Positions 34,741 to 43,032 of a stretch of DNA of 64,000 nt are shown here, in pieces; the stretch's first letter is position 1, and every line of letters begins with the position of its first letter. The notes under the pieces are model-generated. The model worked only from the letters and a program-made list of their open reading frames with translations, was not told the origin of the DNA and searched no databases. A program made the position numbers and the translations under genes. Location: positions 310,001 to 374,000 of the forward strand of contig NZ_JBIGIB010000004.1 of the NCBI RefSeq assembly GCF_043555935.1, read 5' to 3'. The DNA is from Pelomonas baiyunensis. GTDB taxonomy: Bacteria > Pseudomonadota > Gammaproteobacteria > Burkholderiales > Burkholderiaceae_C.

Positions 34741-36282
34741 ATGCTCACCTCGTTGAAAGTGGGCCCACGCCTAGTGCTGGGCTTTGCCCTGGTGCTGGCG
34801 CTGCTGGGCATTGACAGCATGTTGGCCCTGAGCCGCCTGGCCGCGTTGAAGGCCGACTTGGCCGCCGTGACCGGCGAGGCGCCCGAGCGCCTGGCCAGCA
34901 AGTTGCGTGACCTGGCGCGCTACCAGAGCGTGACGATCCGCGACGTCATCATGCAGGACGACATGGCCTTCAAGAAGAAGGAGTTCGACCTGATGAAGGC
35001 CGCGCGGCAGGACTACGACAAGACCGCGCAAACGCTGGCCGGCATGGTGCAGGACGAGCCCGCCCGCGCTGCCCTGGCCCGCGCCGCGACTGCGCTGGCC
35101 GGCACGAAGGGCCTGATCGAGAAGATCGTGGACCTGACCATGAACGACGACATGGCCGGCGCCTCGGCCATGGTGCGCGACCAGTTGCGCCCCGCCCAGC
35201 AGGCCCACGTGCAGGCGCTGGATGCGGTGATCGAAACCATCCAGGCCGCGTCCCACGAACGCGACCTTGCGGCCACGTCGGCCTACCGCACGTCGGTGGC
35301 GTTGATCATCGGCCTGTCCCTGGCGGCGCTGGCCGTGGGCGCGGTGGTGGCCTGGCGCATCCAGCTCAGCATCACGCGGCCGCTGGCGGAGGCGGTGTCG
35401 GTGGCGCAGTCCATCGCCGAGGGCGATTTGTCGCGCGAGATCCGCATGCAGTCGGGCGACGAGGTGGGGCGGCTCATGCAGGCGCTGGCCGCCGTGAACA
35501 CCGACCTGAGCCGCATCATGCTGGAGGTGCGCACGGCGGCCGACACCATGCAGACGGCCACGCTGGAAATCGCCGCCGGCAACACCGACCTGAGCCAGCG
35601 CACCGAGCAGCAGGCTGCCAACCTGGAGGAGACCGCCTCGTCCATGGAAGAGCTGACCGCCACGGTGCGCAACACGGCCGACACGGCGCAGAGCGCGTCC
35701 GACCTGGCCCGCAACGCCAGCACCGCGGCCGACCGCGGCGGCCAGGTGGTGAGCCGGGTGGTGGACACCATGCAGGCGATTTCGCAGAGCTCGCGCAAGA
35801 TCACCGACATCATTGGCGTCATCGACGGCATTGCGTTCCAGACCAACATCCTGGCGCTCAACGCCGCGGTGGAAGCCGCGCGGGCCGGCGAGCAGGGGCG
35901 CGGCTTCGCGGTGGTGGCCGGCGAGGTGCGCAGCCTGGCGCAACGCTCGGCCGAGGCCGCCCGCGAGATCAAGTCGCTGATCGGCGCCAGCATGGAGAAC
36001 GTCGAGAACGGCAGCACGCTGGTGGCCGATGCCGGCAGCACCATGACGGACATCGTGGGGCAGGTGCAGAAGGTCAGCCGGCTGATCGACGAGATCAGCC
36101 AGGCCACGGTGGAGCAGACCCGCGGGCTGGCTCAGATCAACGAGGCCGTCACGCAGCTGGACCAGATGACCCAGCAGAACGCCGCGCTGGTGGAAGAAAG
36201 CGCCGCGGCGTCAGGCAGCCTCAGCCAGCAGGCCGAACGGCTGGTGGGCACGGTGGGCATCTTCCGCCTGCGCAACGCCTGA
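34741..36282 (+). CDS. Methyl-accepting chemotaxis protein
   Basis: 513 residues. TM1 about 7-27, periplasmic four-helix-bundle domain about 28-185, TM2 about 188-210, HAMP about 211-265 and signalling domain about 270-510. The hairpin tip is GIAFQTNILALNAAVEAARA followed by GEQGRGFAVVAGEVR; Gln/Glu methylation helices flank it (QRTEQQAANLEETASSMEEL). No C-terminal CheR-docking pentapeptide. GAGGAAAGG precedes the ATG at 34741; the upstream GTG at 34702 is less likely. Senses a ligand and controls CheA; the ligand is unknown. Linked to a secreted Cache protein. Confidence 0.95.
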   Translation: MLTSLKVGPRLVLGFALVLALLGIDSMLALSRLAALKADLAAVTGEAPERLASKLRDLARYQSVTIRDVIMQDDMAFKKKEFDLMKAARQDYDKTAQTLAGMVQDEPARAALARAATALAGTKGLIEKIVDLTMNDDMAGASAMVRDQLRPAQQAHVQALDAVIETIQAASHERDLAATSAYRTSVALIIGLSLAALAVGAVVAWRIQLSITRPLAEAVSVAQSIAEGDLSREIRMQSGDEVGRLMQALAAVNTDLSRIMLEVRTAADTMQTATLEIAAGNTDLSQRTEQQAANLEETASSMEELTATVRNTADTAQSASDLARNASTAADRGGQVVSRVVDTMQAISQSSRKITDIIGVIDGIAFQTNILALNAAVEAARAGEQGRGFAVVAGEVRSLAQRSAEAAREIKSLIGASMENVENGSTLVADAGSTMTDIVGQVQKVSRLIDEISQATVEQTRGLAQINEAVTQLDQMTQQNAALVEESAAASGSLSQQAERLVGTVGIFRLRNA

Positions 36283-36331
36283 GCCGGCGGGAGGCGGGCG
36301 GGGTCTCGCCCGGAGGCCGGCCGGTGGCGGG

Positions 36332-37180
36332 TCAAGCCGCGTCAGCGCTGGACCCCAGCGCCGCCTTGCGCCACGCCCGGGGCGACTCGCCCGTGTGCGC
36401 CCGGAAGGCGCGTGACAGCGCCGCCTCGCCGCCGTAGCCCACCTCGGCCGCCAGGTGCTTGAGCGCGCGGCCCTCGCGCAAGCCCTTCTGCACCAGGCCG
36501 ATCCGCCAGCGCTGCAGGTAGGCGCCGGGCGTGCAGCCCACCACGTCCCGAAAGGTGTTGGCAAACACCGTGCGTGACAAGCCCGCCGCCTCGGCCAACG
36601 CCTCCAGCGGCCAGTCGCGCTGCGGGGCTTCGTGCATCGCCACCAAGGCCCCGCGCAGCCGCGGGTGCGACAGGCCCGCGAGCAGCCCCGACTGCAGGCG
36701 CCCCAGCGTCATCAACTCGCGCAGCACCCAGATCAACAGCACCTCGAACAGCCGGTCCAGCATCAGCTGCCGGCCGCAATGGCTGGCCTCAGCCTCGGCA
36801 AACAGCTGCGCCAGCACCGGCTGGCATTGCGGCACGGCAGCCAGCGGCAGGCAGACGCAGTCGGGCAGCGCGGCAGCGATCGGGTGGCTGGCCTCGCCCT
36901 CGAACGCCATGTGCGCGCACAGGAACTGCGCGCCGCAGTGCGGGTCGGTCACGAAGCGGTGCGGCAGCGGGCGTGGGTACAGCAGCAGGCTGGGCTCGGT
37001 CAGCCGCAGCGGCTCGGCCGCGCCGGCGTTGTAGACGGCCACCCCGCCCTCGCGCACCAGGTGCAACTGCCCCCGCCCGGCCTGGGGCTCCAGGCTGTTC
37101 ACCCCACACAGTGGCCCGGCCTGGAAGGCCTCTGCCCGCACGGCGAAGTGGCGGAAGAGCGCGGCAAGTCGATCGGCCAT
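36332..37180 (-). CDS. AraC-family transcriptional regulator (cupin_6 type)
   Basis: 282 residues. N-terminal cupin-like sensor domain (about 10-170: GRGQLHLVREGGVAVYN, LLLYPRPLPHRFV). Two HTH motifs in the C-terminal AraC domain (about 185-275: LAEAAGLSRTVFANTFRDVVGCTPGAYLQ is split over the first HTH and linker; AAEVGYGGEAALSRAFRAHTG is the second, given here as a position guide). Divergent from the secreted alpha/beta hydrolase at 37300 with a 119-base gap holding three phased direct repeats, so it probably controls that gene. Confidence 0.92.
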   Translation of the reverse strand: MADRLAALFRHFAVRAEAFQAGPLCGVNSLEPQAGRGQLHLVREGGVAVYNAGAAEPLRLTEPSLLLYPRPLPHRFVTDPHCGAQFLCAHMAFEGEASHPIAAALPDCVCLPLAAVPQCQPVLAQLFAEAEASHCGRQLMLDRLFEVLLIWVLRELMTLGRLQSGLLAGLSHPRLRGALVAMHEAPQRDWPLEALAEAAGLSRTVFANTFRDVVGCTPGAYLQRWRIGLVQKGLREGRALKHLAAEVGYGGEAALSRAFRAHTGESPRAWRKAALGSSADAA

Positions 37181-37231
37181 GGTCAGCCACCCCGTACCAA
37201 ATGCAAAGTCGAACGAACTTTAAGGCATCTT

Positions 37232-37279
37232 CAGTTCCGCATGGGCGCGCACAGTTCGTCCTGTCGCAAGACGGTTCAG
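37232..37279 (+). promoter_or_regulatory. Three direct repeats at exact 20-bp spacing (candidate AraC-type operator)
   Basis: CAGTTC at 37232, CAGTTC at 37252 and CGGTTC at 37272 lie on the same DNA face between the AraC gene and the hydrolase gene. AraC-family regulators bind tandem sites about two helical turns apart. The last copy ends 20-odd bases before the hydrolase ATG. Confidence 0.5.
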
Positions 37280-37299
37280 TCACCCCCCTGGAGATCCAC

Positions 37300-38238
37300 A
37301 TGAACGCTTTCACCCGCCTCGCCCTCGCCGCCACCATCGCCCTCGGTGGCGCAGCCGCCCAGACCATTGCCGTGGCCGCACCGGCTGCCCCCCAGGCCGC
37401 CATCGCCAGCCCCTTCGTGGCGGCCAACGACGGCACGCCGCTGTACGTGAAGGACTGGGGCCCCAAGGACGGCCCGGTCGTGGTGTTCAGCCACGGCTGG
37501 CCGTTGAACGCCGACAGCTGGGAGTCGCAGATGCAGTTCCTGGCCGAGCGCGGCTACCGCGTCATCGCGCACGACCGCCGCGGCCACGGCCGCTCGGGCC
37601 AGCCCTGGGCGAACAACACGATGGACCAATACGCCGACGACCTGGACGCCGTGCTGCGCGCCAAGGGCGTGACGCGCGCCACGCTGGTGGGCTTTTCCAC
37701 CGGCGGCGGCGAGGTGGCCCGCTACATCGGCCGCCATGGCACGGCACGTGTGGCCAAGGTGGCGTTCGTGAGCGCGGTCACGCCCATCATGGGCGCCAGC
37801 CCCACCAACCCGAACGGCGTGCCCGAGGCGGTGTTCAACACGCTGCGCCAGGCGTCGCTCGACAACCGCGCCCAGCTCTACAAAGACATCGCCAGCGGCC
37901 CGTTCTTCGGCTTCAACCGCCCGGGCGCCAAGACGTCCAGCGGACTGGTGGACAGCTTCTATGTGCAGGGCATGCAGGCCGGCGCCAAGGCCACGTACGA
38001 AAGCATCGAAGCCTTCTTCCACTCCGACTTCCGTGAGGACCTGAAGAAGGTCAACGTGCCGACGCTGGTGATCCACGGCACGGACGACCAGGTCGTGCCC
38101 ATCGACACCACCGGCCGCGCCACGGCCCAGCTGGTGAAGGGCGCCCGCCTGATCGAGTACGCCGGCGGCTCGCACGGCATCACCGACACGCACAAGGACC
38201 GCCTGAACCAGGACCTGCTGGACTTCATCAGCAAGTGA
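37300..38238 (+). CDS. Secreted alpha/beta hydrolase (non-haem chloroperoxidase/esterase-like)
   Basis: 312 residues with a signal peptide (MNAFTRLALAATIALGGAAA, cleavage near AVAAPA). The fold is that of cofactor-free haloperoxidase-type hydrolases: SHGWPLNADSWESQM oxyanion region, nucleophile Ser in VGFSTGGGEVARYIG, Asp in HGTDDQVVPID and His in GGSHGITDTH. Cytoplasmic relatives are usual; a secreted form is less common. Probably a periplasmic esterase or perhydrolase. GGAG lies 8 bases before the ATG. Likely controlled by the divergent AraC regulator. Confidence 0.9.
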   Translation: MNAFTRLALAATIALGGAAAQTIAVAAPAAPQAAIASPFVAANDGTPLYVKDWGPKDGPVVVFSHGWPLNADSWESQMQFLAERGYRVIAHDRRGHGRSGQPWANNTMDQYADDLDAVLRAKGVTRATLVGFSTGGGEVARYIGRHGTARVAKVAFVSAVTPIMGASPTNPNGVPEAVFNTLRQASLDNRAQLYKDIASGPFFGFNRPGAKTSSGLVDSFYVQGMQAGAKATYESIEAFFHSDFREDLKKVNVPTLVIHGTDDQVVPIDTTGRATAQLVKGARLIEYAGGSHGITDTHKDRLNQDLLDFISK

Positions 38239-38259
38239 TCCTCGGAGGCCGGGCCGATT

Positions 38260-38482
38260 GCGGGACGAGCGCCGGGCCGCCCCACGCCGGCCCGCCTCTG
38301 GCGATGTGCTTGCGGCTCGACGCCGCAAGCATCGCCGCCCCCTCGGGGGGCTGAGGCCGGACACATGGCGCCCGGTGGGCGGCATGTGCCTGCCGAAGGG
38401 GCGCAGCGGGAGCTGCGGCGCGGTCTGCAAGACCGACCAGGTGCGCCCGCGTTCAGCGAGGCGCGACTGGGCGAGGGGCTCA
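38260..38482 (-). repeat. Dispersed structured repeat, copy B (behind the esterase gene)
   Basis: Reverse-oriented second copy of the repeat at 32133-32356, matching over nearly its full length. On the minus strand it begins TGAGCCCCTCG, where the TGA is itself the stop codon of the esterase gene. The hairpin at 38300-38336 keeps both stems (GGCGATG and CTTGCGGC with partners) although its loop differs from copy A. Confidence 0.8.
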
Positions 38483-39349
38483 GTCCTTCGATGGGCCAGT
38501 CTCCGGCGCCAGCGGCTCGAACACGAAGCGCATGCCGCGCGTGTAGCTCTCGGCCTTGGTGCCGGCATGGCGCTCGCCGTCGATGGTGCGGTTCTGGAAC
38601 ACCAGGCCCGGGTGCTTCAACGTGGGCAACAGCGCCTGGTAGCGCTGGATGCCGGCCAGGAAGCCGGGCCATTCGTACTCGGCGCCCGTCACGTACAGCC
38701 GCGCGTGGAGGGGCTTGCCGGTGGCGGCGTAGGCCTGGGCCTGGCCGATGATCCAGTCACCGCCCGCCACCACGGCCGGGCTGGCGGCGATGTAGCCCTG
38801 GAACAGCCCGGGCTTGGCGTACATCGCATGCAGCGCAAACAGGCCGCCCAAGGAACTGCCGGCCAGAAAGCGCTGGGCGGGGTCGGCGCGGTAGTCACGC
38901 TCCACCAGCGGCAGCACCACCTGTTCCAAGGTGGCCAGAAACTGGTTGGCATGGCCCGACTCGGCCTTCTCGTTCGGCAGGCGCACGGGTGACAAATCCC
39001 ACAGCCGCAGCGCGTCGTAGTCGAGCCCGTCGCCGGCATAGCCCAGGCCGACGATGATGAATTCAGGCACCACGCGGTCGTAGACGAGATTGCCGTACGA
39101 GGCCACCAGCGTTGCGAAGTCCCAATAGGCGTCGGTCACGTACAGCACCGGGTAGCGCCGCTGGGGCTGCGACGCAAACGACGCGGGCAGGTGCACGTGC
39201 AACTGATAGCTGCGGCCTTGGGCGGTGGGCGGCAACACGCGCAGCACCGTGTCGGGCAGGCGGTGCGGCGGGTCCACCCGCACCGGGTCGGCAGCCTGGG
39301 CCTGCCAGGCGGTCCACATCAAGGCCAGGGTCGAAACCAGTCGCTTCAT
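38480..39349 (-). CDS. Secreted alpha/beta-fold esterase (Fes/IroE/esterase D-like)
   Basis: 289 residues: signal peptide MKRLVSTLALMWTAWQAQA, then a putative-esterase domain. RYPVLYVTDAYWDFATLVAS, nucleophile Ser in FLAGSSLGGLFALHAMY and the late His in GERHAGTKAESY define the family, which includes siderophore esterases and S-formylglutathione hydrolase-like enzymes. The substrate is unknown. An in-frame ATG six bases earlier (MHAMKRL) is possible. Its stop codon forms the first bases of repeat copy B. It is divergent from rlmL. Confidence 0.87.
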   Translation of the reverse strand: MKRLVSTLALMWTAWQAQAADPVRVDPPHRLPDTVLRVLPPTAQGRSYQLHVHLPASFASQPQRRYPVLYVTDAYWDFATLVASYGNLVYDRVVPEFIIVGLGYAGDGLDYDALRLWDLSPVRLPNEKAESGHANQFLATLEQVVLPLVERDYRADPAQRFLAGSSLGGLFALHAMYAKPGLFQGYIAASPAVVAGGDWIIGQAQAYAATGKPLHARLYVTGAEYEWPGFLAGIQRYQALLPTLKHPGLVFQNRTIDGERHAGTKAESYTRGMRFVFEPLAPETGPSKD

Positions 39350-39395
39350 CGCATGCAGACGCAGGTTGGACAACGCTGTCCAGTGTAGGCGCGGC

Positions 39396-39401
39396 GACAA
39401 T
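39396..39401 (+). promoter_or_regulatory. -10-like GACAAT placed for a leaderless rlmL mRNA
   Basis: GACAAT ends 7 bases before the GTG start at 39409, the same geometry as for argS and mnmA. No Shine-Dalgarno sequence fits between. Confidence 0.4.
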
Positions 39402-39408
39402 CCGGCCG

Positions 39409-40689
39409 GTGAGCCTGCCCAACAAACTGTTCCTCTTCGTTCCCTGCCCCGCCGGTGTCGAGCCGCTGCTGGAGGCCGAACTCAAACGCTTCCTGCCCCC
39501 GGGCGTGCGCAGCAAAGTGGAAGCCCTGCGCGGCGGCTGCGGCCTCGTCGGCGGCGCTGACGATGTGATGCGCATCAACCTCGAGAGCCGCCTCGCCCAG
39601 CGCGTGCTGGTGGAAATCATCGAAGGCCCCTACCGCCACGAAGACGACCTGTACTCGCTGGCCCGCCGCGTGGACTGGCGCGACTGGCTCACGCCCAAGC
39701 ACACGCTTCGCATCGACGTGACCGCCCAGCGCTCGCCGCTGAAGAGCCTGAACTTTGCGGCCCTGCGCATCAAGGACGCGATCTGCGACCAGCTGCGCGA
39801 GCACACCGGCGAGCGCCCCAGCGTGGACACGCATTCGCCCGACCTGCCCGTGGTGCTGCACGTGGGCCCCGAGCGCGCCGCGCTGTACGTGGACACCTCG
39901 GGCGAGCCGCTCTTCAAGCGCGGCTGGCGCATCGACAAGGGCGACGCCCCGCTGAAGGAAACCCTGGCTGCCGCCATGCTGGCCGCCGCCGACTGGCGCG
40001 GCACGCCCGAGCAGGGCGGCGCACTGCACGACCCCTGCTGCGGCTCCGGCACCATCCCCATCGAGGCGGCCCTCATCGCCTGCGACTCGGCACCCGGCCT
40101 GCAGCGCCGCTTCGCCTTCGAGCGGCAACTGCCCTTCGCCACGCCGGCCATGAAAACCGCGTGGGGCGAGATGACGCAGGCCGCCCGCGCCCGCATCCAC
40201 CCGCCGGCCGTGCCCATCTACGCGAGTGACGTGGCCTTCCGCATGGTCGACTTCGCGCGCCGCAACGCCGAGCGCGCGGGCGTGGCGCAGTACATCCAGT
40301 TCAACGGCGGCGACGCGCTGGAGCGCCCGGCCCCCAAACTGCCCGACGGCCTGCCCGGCGCCATCGTCATGAACCCGCCGTACGGCGAGCGCATCGAGGT
40401 GCGCGGCAAGGCCGCGATGACGCGCGATGCCCGCGGCTCCGAGGAGCTGGACGCGGGCGACGACTTCTTCCCGCGCCTGGCGGCGCACTGGAAGCGCCAG
40501 TACACCGAGAACCCGGCCGGTTGGACCGCCTGGATGCTGACGCCCGACATGAAGCTGCCCAGCAAGATGCGGCTGAAGGAAACCCGCCGCGTGCCGATGT
40601 GGAACGGCCCCATCGAATGCCGGCTGTTCCGCTTCGACCTCATCAAGGGCTCGGCGCGCAAGCCGGCCGAAGGCGATGCGGTGGCGTGA
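39409..40689 (+). CDS. rlmL: 23S rRNA (guanine-N2) methyltransferase, RlmL/YcbY-like, THUMP domain
   Basis: 426 residues from a GTG start (SLPNKLFLFVPCPAGVEPLL is the natural N-terminus; upstream frame is antisense to the esterase gene). THUMP domain about 50-160; Rossmann methyltransferase with GALHDPCCGSGTIPIEAAL (SAM-binding) and catalytic VMNPPYGERI (motif IV). It lacks the second RlmK half found in E. coli RlmKL, so it corresponds to the N-terminal enzyme (G2445 in E. coli numbering, by family). Overlaps the next gene by 14 bases. Confidence 0.9.
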   Translation: MSLPNKLFLFVPCPAGVEPLLEAELKRFLPPGVRSKVEALRGGCGLVGGADDVMRINLESRLAQRVLVEIIEGPYRHEDDLYSLARRVDWRDWLTPKHTLRIDVTAQRSPLKSLNFAALRIKDAICDQLREHTGERPSVDTHSPDLPVVLHVGPERAALYVDTSGEPLFKRGWRIDKGDAPLKETLAAAMLAAADWRGTPEQGGALHDPCCGSGTIPIEAALIACDSAPGLQRRFAFERQLPFATPAMKTAWGEMTQAARARIHPPAVPIYASDVAFRMVDFARRNAERAGVAQYIQFNGGDALERPAPKLPDGLPGAIVMNPPYGERIEVRGKAAMTRDARGSEELDAGDDFFPRLAAHWKRQYTENPAGWTAWMLTPDMKLPSKMRLKETRRVPMWNGPIECRLFRFDLIKGSARKPAEGDAVA

Positions 40690-41188
40690 CGCGATCACGG
40701 CAGCGGTGCTGGCGGCCGCCTGCGGCCTGGCCAGCGCCACGCCTTGCACCCTGGTGTTCGGCCAGGGCCGCAACCCCACGCTGAAGGGCGGCCCCGACTG
40801 GGACACGCTCAATCAACAGTTCAATGCCGCCATCAGCCAGGCGCTGGACGCCGCCGGCCGCCGCGTCATGCCCCTGACGGCGGACAGCGTGCAAGCCGAC
40901 CCCGAGGCCGCTGCACTCGCACTGCTGCGCGAAGCCGACCGCCTGGGCTGCGCCACGCTGGCCGAGACCAATGTGTTCGCCGACGAACAAGACACCCTGG
41001 TGCTGCGCCTGCGCGTCTACCCCCTGCTGCCCACCCTGGGCCCGGGCGGCACCCTCACCGGCCTGCGCATCGGCGCGCCGGTGTTCATCACCCAGCGCGA
41101 GTTCGCGTTGAAGGCCCTGCTGCGCCTGAAGCTGGACGCCACCGGCCAGCAGTTGGCGGCCGAGTACTTGCAGCACGACCGGCGCTGA
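40676..41188 (+). CDS. Secreted protein of unknown function
   Basis: 170 residues with a signal peptide (MRWRDAITAAVLAAACGLASA). The mature domain, PCTLVFGQGRNPTLKGGPDW then a helix, is not one I can name; the alternating beta/alpha pattern and length suggest a small periplasmic fold. It overlaps the end of rlmL by 14 bases, so is translated from the same mRNA. No catalytic motif seen. Confidence 0.7.
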   Translation: MRWRDAITAAVLAAACGLASATPCTLVFGQGRNPTLKGGPDWDTLNQQFNAAISQALDAAGRRVMPLTADSVQADPEAAALALLREADRLGCATLAETNVFADEQDTLVLRLRVYPLLPTLGPGGTLTGLRIGAPVFITQREFALKALLRLKLDATGQQLAAEYLQHDRR

Positions 41189-41277
41189 GCGTCCCCGTCA
41201 AAGTTGCGGATGTGGGCAGGTGCGCACACGCGAACACTGCGGCCGGCGCCACGTGGCGCGACAACGGAGCCCTCCCG

Positions 41278-41853
41278 ATGAAGATGCAACTCTGGATCCG
41301 CGCTGCGCTGCTGGCCGCAGCCCTACCGGCGCACGCCAAATTCGTGAACCAACCCACCCCGGTGGTCAGCCCCGCGGCGCCCGCCACGGCCACCTGGGAG
41401 TTCGGCGGCTATGGCAACTACGGCCGAGATGGCAGCTCAAGCATCCTGTACGAGCGCGAGCAGCACACTTGGACGCTCAACCTACCCGCCACGATGGCGC
41501 CTGGTTCCTACTTGCTCAGCGTGTGGCTGGCGGCAGATGACACCTACAGCCGGCCTGAGTCCAGCTACCTCACCAGCATCCAAATCAACGGCAACACGCC
41601 CCTCGTGATCAACGGCCTGGCCCACGGCACGCCGTTTGGAACCCGCTTCACCAATTGGACCCAAGTGAACCTGCCGGTCAGCACCCTGGGCGCCAGCTTT
41701 GACTTGACCATCGCCAACGGGAAGACCAGCGCGAACTGGATCGCCATCGACAAAGTCCAGGTCAGCGCCGTGCCCGAGCCTGGCGCGGTCACGTTGTGGG
41801 CCCTGGGCGGGCTCGCCCTGCTGCCGGCCTTGCGCCGCCGTCCCCCCCGCTGA
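41278..41853 (+). CDS. PEP-CTERM sorting-domain protein 1
   Basis: 191 residues: signal peptide MKMQLWIRAALLAAALPAHA; beta-rich body (Thr/Ser/Asn/Gly, TWTLNLPATMAPGSYLLSVW); C-terminal sorting signal VPEPGAVTLWALGGLALLPA followed by Arg-rich RRRPPR. In this system an exosortase cleaves near the PEP motif and the protein is moved to the surface or matrix. No exosortase gene lies in the window. GGAG stands 8 bases before the ATG. The second ATG, 41284, is an alternative start. Confidence 0.9.
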   Translation: MKMQLWIRAALLAAALPAHAKFVNQPTPVVSPAAPATATWEFGGYGNYGRDGSSSILYEREQHTWTLNLPATMAPGSYLLSVWLAADDTYSRPESSYLTSIQINGNTPLVINGLAHGTPFGTRFTNWTQVNLPVSTLGASFDLTIANGKTSANWIAIDKVQVSAVPEPGAVTLWALGGLALLPALRRRPPR

Positions 41854-41859
41854 CTCGCG

Positions 41860-43032
41860 TCAACGGGCGCGAGAACCGCGCGACGGCCCCCACGCCAGCG
41901 CTGCCAGGGCCAGCGCACACAGCGACAGCGGCACCAGGCTCGCCCAGTTCATCCACTGCCAGCCGCCGGTCGTCACCAGCGCGCCGGAGGAGAACGAGGT
42001 CAGCGTCATGGTGGCGTAGACGCCGGTGTCCAGCAGGCCCTGGGCACGGGTTTTCTCCTCGGGGCGGTAGGCCTGCGTGAACAGCGTGGTGCCGCCGATG
42101 TAGAGGAAATTCCAGCCCACGCCGAGCAGCAGCAAGGCGCCCAGGAAGTGCGGCAGGTCCTGGCCTGACAGCGCGAACACCACGCAGCCCAGGTTCAACG
42201 CGACACCCAGCGCCATCACGCGCAGCACACCCATCCGGCGGATCAGCCCGCCCGTGAAAAAGCTGGGCACGAACATGCCCAGCACGTGCCACTGCAGCAC
42301 CAGGCCCGCGTCGGCGAACGGCAGGCCGCACTGGCCCATGGCTATCGGGGTGGCGGCCATCAAGAGGTTCATGACGCCGTACCCGAGCGCACTGGCCGCC
42401 AGCGCCACGAGGAACACCGGCTGGCGCAGCAACTCGCCGCTGGGGCGGCCACCCGCCCCCGGCGCCGGCTGCACCAGCGGCGGGAACTCGATGCGCGACA
42501 TCAGCAGCGCCCCGGCCACCGCCACGCCCATCAGCATCAGGTAGGCCCCGGCAAACGGCGCCACCAGCCACTGCTTGCTGGCGCCGGCCAGCCACGGGCC
42601 CAGCACCGCGCCCAGGCAGCCGCCGCCCAGCACCCACGAGATCGCCGACTCCCGCTGCGACGGCGGCACCAGCTCGGTGGCGGCGAACCGGTACAGCGCC
42701 GCGCCGGCGTTGTAGTAACCGGCCATCAAGGTGGCCCCCACGACACCCCAGAACTGCTGGTTCAGCACGCTCCACAGCGCCACGCCGCAGCTGACGAACG
42801 CCACCGCCAGGCCGATCAGGAAGGCCCGCTGGCGGCCGAAGCGCAGCTGGTGGCGGCCCACCCAGCGCGCCATCAAGGCGCCGCCGGCCACGTAGGCGCA
42901 GATGGGCAGCGTGGCCATCCACGGCCGCGGCGCCAGGGCCAGGCCCACCAGGCCGTTGATGGCCATGAAGCAAATGTTGTTGGTGAGAAACAGGCCCTGC
43001 ACCAGCACCAGCAGGGCCAGGCGGCGGTTCAT
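41860..43032 (-). CDS. Major facilitator superfamily transporter
   Basis: 390 residues, twelve predicted helices. The loop after TM2 (ARWVGRHQLRFGRQRAFLIG) is the MFS motif A region, and the central loop separates two six-helix halves (about 190-210). Substrate unknown; the sequence looks like a proton-driven drug or sugar exporter. Its start overlaps the rsmE stop by 4 bases (ATGA), so it is the second gene of that unit. Convergent with the PEP-CTERM gene (6-base gap). Confidence 0.9.
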   Translation of the reverse strand: MNRRLALLVLVQGLFLTNNICFMAINGLVGLALAPRPWMATLPICAYVAGGALMARWVGRHQLRFGRQRAFLIGLAVAFVSCGVALWSVLNQQFWGVVGATLMAGYYNAGAALYRFAATELVPPSQRESAISWVLGGGCLGAVLGPWLAGASKQWLVAPFAGAYLMLMGVAVAGALLMSRIEFPPLVQPAPGAGGRPSGELLRQPVFLVALAASALGYGVMNLLMAATPIAMGQCGLPFADAGLVLQWHVLGMFVPSFFTGGLIRRMGVLRVMALGVALNLGCVVFALSGQDLPHFLGALLLLGVGWNFLYIGGTTLFTQAYRPEEKTRAQGLLDTGVYATMTLTSFSSGALVTTGGWQWMNWASLVPLSLCALALAALAWGPSRGSRAR

